Source: Thermoleophilia bacterium
Lineage (GTDB): Bacteria; Actinomycetota; Thermoleophilia; Solirubrobacterales; 70-9
Assembly (NCBI GenBank): GCA_016649905.1
Contig: JAENWU010000012.1
Coordinates: 1-39,236, forward strand
DNA length: 39,236 bases
Reading direction: 5' to 3'
The stretch's first letter is position 1; each line of letters opens with the position of its first letter. The position numbers and the translations under genes were made by a program. Positions 37,693-39,236 of this stretch are shown piece by piece. Under the pieces are notes generated by a model that saw only the letters and a list, made by a program, of their open reading frames with translations, ran no database searches and had not been told where the DNA came from.

Positions 37693-37713
37693 AGCTCGGT
37701 CCTCAGCCGAGCT
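37693..37713. terminator. Small hairpin between convergent gene ends
   Basis: AGCTCGG, seven-base loop, CCGAGCT, immediately after the membrane protein's stop and overlapping the end of the convergent 36-residue frame. A short stem, probably a weak bidirectional terminator. Confidence 0.45.
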
Positions 37714-37813
37714 TGACGGCGACGCGGGCGCCGGGGGCGAGAACCAGGCCCAGAGGGGCGAGGGCAACAGCGGCGATGAGCAGCACCGGTCGGCGGGCCC
37801 GGGACGAGATCAC
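37703..37813 (-). CDS. Possible 36-residue single-helix peptide
   Basis: GTG 37813 overlaps the stop of the upstream pseudogene (GTGA). The peptide has a basic start and one hydrophobic helix (RPVLLIAAVALAPLGLVLAP), ending ARVAVKLG. It may be a real small membrane peptide or a remnant of the decayed upstream gene. No family known. Confidence 0.35.
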   Translation of the reverse strand: MISSRARRPVLLIAAVALAPLGLVLAPGARVAVKLG

Positions 37814-38452
37814 TTTGGGAAGCGGAGCGTCAGCGTCTTCGAGCTCGCCCTGCCGCCGTCAGGCCGGACCGTCACGGTCACCTTGCGGGTGCGCTTGAGG
37901 GCGAGGAAGTCCAGTGTCTTCTTGCTGAACTTCAGCGACAGCTCTTTCTTCTTCCCCGGCTTGAGCTTGTACTCGACCTTGGCGAGCAGCTTCGCGGCTT
38001 TGGCCGAGGCGAGTGCGCGCGGGCTTTTCCCGGGCGGCAGCTCGGCGTAGAGGATGCCGCCGCAGGGCGTGGTGGCCGCCGCCGGGCAGGCGAGCTCGAC
38101 GACGACGCCGCCGTCGCCACGCGGGGTCGGAATCCCCTGGGGGATGTTGCGGAATACGACGCCGCCGCCTCCGCAGTTGCCGCTGCAGGGACCCGATTTG
38201 CCGACGCTGAGGGGGTTAGGGGGTGGTGGCAAGAAGACCGGGGCGCAGGATTCGTGGAGGCTCGGGTTCGCGGGCTGGCAGTCCTGGGTCTCGTCGCCAA
38301 AGCCGTCGTGGTCGGCGTCGGGCTCGAGCTCGACGTTGATCGCCAGCGCCGAATGAAGGGCCGGTGTTGCCAGCGACGATGTAGCCGTAGCCGGCCAGCC
38401 CGTCGTTGTTGGTGATGACGCCGTCGAACGGGGCGGCGACCGGCACGCTCGC
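37810..38452 (-). pseudogene. Frameshifted, truncated exported protein with TSP3-like linker
   Basis: Two frames join into one protein. The first reads VPVAAPFDGVITNNDGLAGY then GYIVAGNTGPS; after one extra base near 38352 the next frame reads ALAINVELEPDADHDGFGDE then TQDCQPANPSLHESC, the calcium-type linker common in exported actinobacterial proteins, and a C-terminal beta domain (VEYKLKPGKKKELSLKFSKK, then VRPDGGRASSKTLTLRFPK). The signal peptide and most of the N-terminal part are missing; the upstream DUF5996 gene begins two bases away. Removing one base at 38352-38353 restores one frame for the linker. Either a decayed gene or, less likely, a sequencing error in an already truncated gene. 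Confidence 0.75.
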
Positions 38453-38453
38453 C

Positions 38454-39236
38454 TCAGACGACCGGAGGCGGTGTGCCCTCGGCGCTGGCCGCCAGCTCAG
38501 GGTCCCAGCGGCAGGTCAGGCAGGCGTGCTGGAAGGCGGAACGGGCGAACTCGAGCGCCAGCGCCTGTGGGTCGGCGGCGGCGATCACGTCCTCCCAGTC
38601 GAGCACGTACTCACCGAGGTCGGCGGCCCAGCGCGACCCCGCCGCCGAGAGCTCGCCGCCGGCGAACGCCTCCGGCGCCGGGTGAGCGTAGGCGTAGAAG
38701 GCCGCCTTGCCGTAGCGGGGATCGCCGGGCCACCAGCCGACCGCGACCTCCTGGGAGTCCATCGCGTTGCGCATGATGAAGTCGTCCGACGGCGGCGGCG
38801 CCGGGTCGCCGGAGAAGAGGTTGACGGCGAGGTCGAAGGAGCCCCACCAGGCGTTGACAGGAGTCGAGCGACCGCGGTAGGGAGCCCGGAGGGCGGTCAG
38901 CACCAGCGCCGCCCGGGTCGCCGCGCCGAAGTAGTCCTCGACCTGGCCGGTCTCGTAGCGGGCGTGCTCGGTGTCCTCGTCCAGCGCCACGGTCCAGGGG
39001 ACCTCCTGTGGAGTCGGGTCGATCTCGGCCGGGCCCACGACCTCGCCGACCGCGGCCAGCACCTCGCGGGTCACCTCGCCGACCGCCCGGTCCGGAGTCA
39101 GAGCAACCGCGCGCCGGGCGCCGCCGCTGGCTTCGACGAACGCCTCGTGGCGATGCAGGTCGAGGCCGGCGACGAAGGCGCCGGAGCCGTTGGGCGCCGG
39201 CAGCGGCGCGGTCTCCCAACCGCGCGCCGTCAGGCG
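38454..39236 (-). CDS. DUF5996 family protein (5' part outside window)
   Basis: The frame is open to the window edge (260 codons). Typical segments: RLTARGWETAPLPAPNGSGA, LHRHEAFVEASGGARRAVAL, PWTVALDEDTEHARYETGQV, NAWWGSFDLAVNLFSGDPAP and SQEVAVGWWPGDPRYGKAAF. These match the DUF5996 family, soluble proteins of about 300 residues with unknown function. A GTG at 39074 is an internal codon, since the upstream codons continue the family sequence. The expected N-terminal tryptophan-rich part lies beyond the window. Confidence 0.85.
   Translation of the reverse strand, partial: RLTARGWETAPLPAPNGSGAFVAGLDLHRHEAFVEASGGARRAVALTPDRAVGEVTREVLAAVGEVVGPAEIDPTPQEVPWTVALDEDTEHARYETGQVEDYFGAATRAALVLTALRAPYRGRSTPVNAWWGSFDLAVNLFSGDPAPPPSDDFIMRNAMDSQEVAVGWWPGDPRYGKAAFYAYAHPAPEAFAGGELSAAGSRWAADLGEYVLDWEDVIAAADPQALALEFARSAFQHACLTCRWDPELAASAEGTPPPVV

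Overview
The window is high-GC DNA with dense, often overlapping genes (ATGA, GTGA and TTGA junctions), many GTG and TTG starts, and long secreted repeat proteins. Together with DUF5996, DUF3307, MpaB-type, GAV-repeat and delta-60-repeat proteins this suggests an actinobacterium, most likely class Thermoleophilia (Solirubrobacterales-like). The assignment is an inference; there is no rRNA or marker gene here to settle it.

Left part (1 to about 20.9 kb) looks accessory. At the left edge a minus-strand run encodes TcpC, a small two-helix membrane protein and TcpE, which are parts of the conjugation machine of Gram-positive integrative elements; the run leaves the window. Next come an ArsR-type regulator and, divergently, a sigma-factor-like protein with a membrane-type tail, translationally coupled to two secreted proteins. 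About 12 kb on the minus strand encode three big exported repeat proteins: a 2842-residue mosaic surface protein (Ig-like, RTX-like, LamG, thrombospondin-3 and fibronectin-III-like modules), a delta-60 repeat protein and an RTX-like protein. A relic of the giant protein's C-terminal module lies between the last two. Then follows a tightly overlapping five-gene operon: an unrecognised protein plus four different single-domain XRE regulators. The part ends at the 3' end of a tRNA-Asp gene, a classic attachment site, so a plausible reading is an integrated mobile element ending at that tRNA. No integrase is visible.

Right part (about 21 to 39.2 kb) looks like chromosomal backbone with some decay: a MarR regulator beside a truncated MFS exporter, a fumarylacetoacetase-family enzyme, a secreted peptidoglycan-binding protein, a polysaccharide deacetylase, and a lipid-modification operon (flavin oxidoreductase, DUF1365, cyclopropane-fatty-acid-synthase-type methyltransferase, alpha/beta hydrolase) followed by an MBL-fold hydrolase. 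After these come a secreted protein, an FHA-HTH regulator divergent from a short FtsH-like protease, an MpaB-type oxygenase, a SIMPL protein, a DUF3307 protein, a cyclase remnant abutting tRNA-Val, a collagen-like/coiled-coil protein, a cupredoxin, a frameshifted pseudogene and a DUF5996 protein cut by the window edge.

The most unusual signals are: (i) a set of long, nearly perfect intergenic palindromes seen in the right part between 22.2 and 30.7 kb, some sharing sequence, one supplying a stop codon and one lying inside a gene end; (ii) the four-regulator XRE operon; (iii) the sigma-factor-like protein with a membrane tail and coupled exported partners; (iv) the giant mosaic protein, with a coupled 27-codon leader and a nearby relic of its end module.
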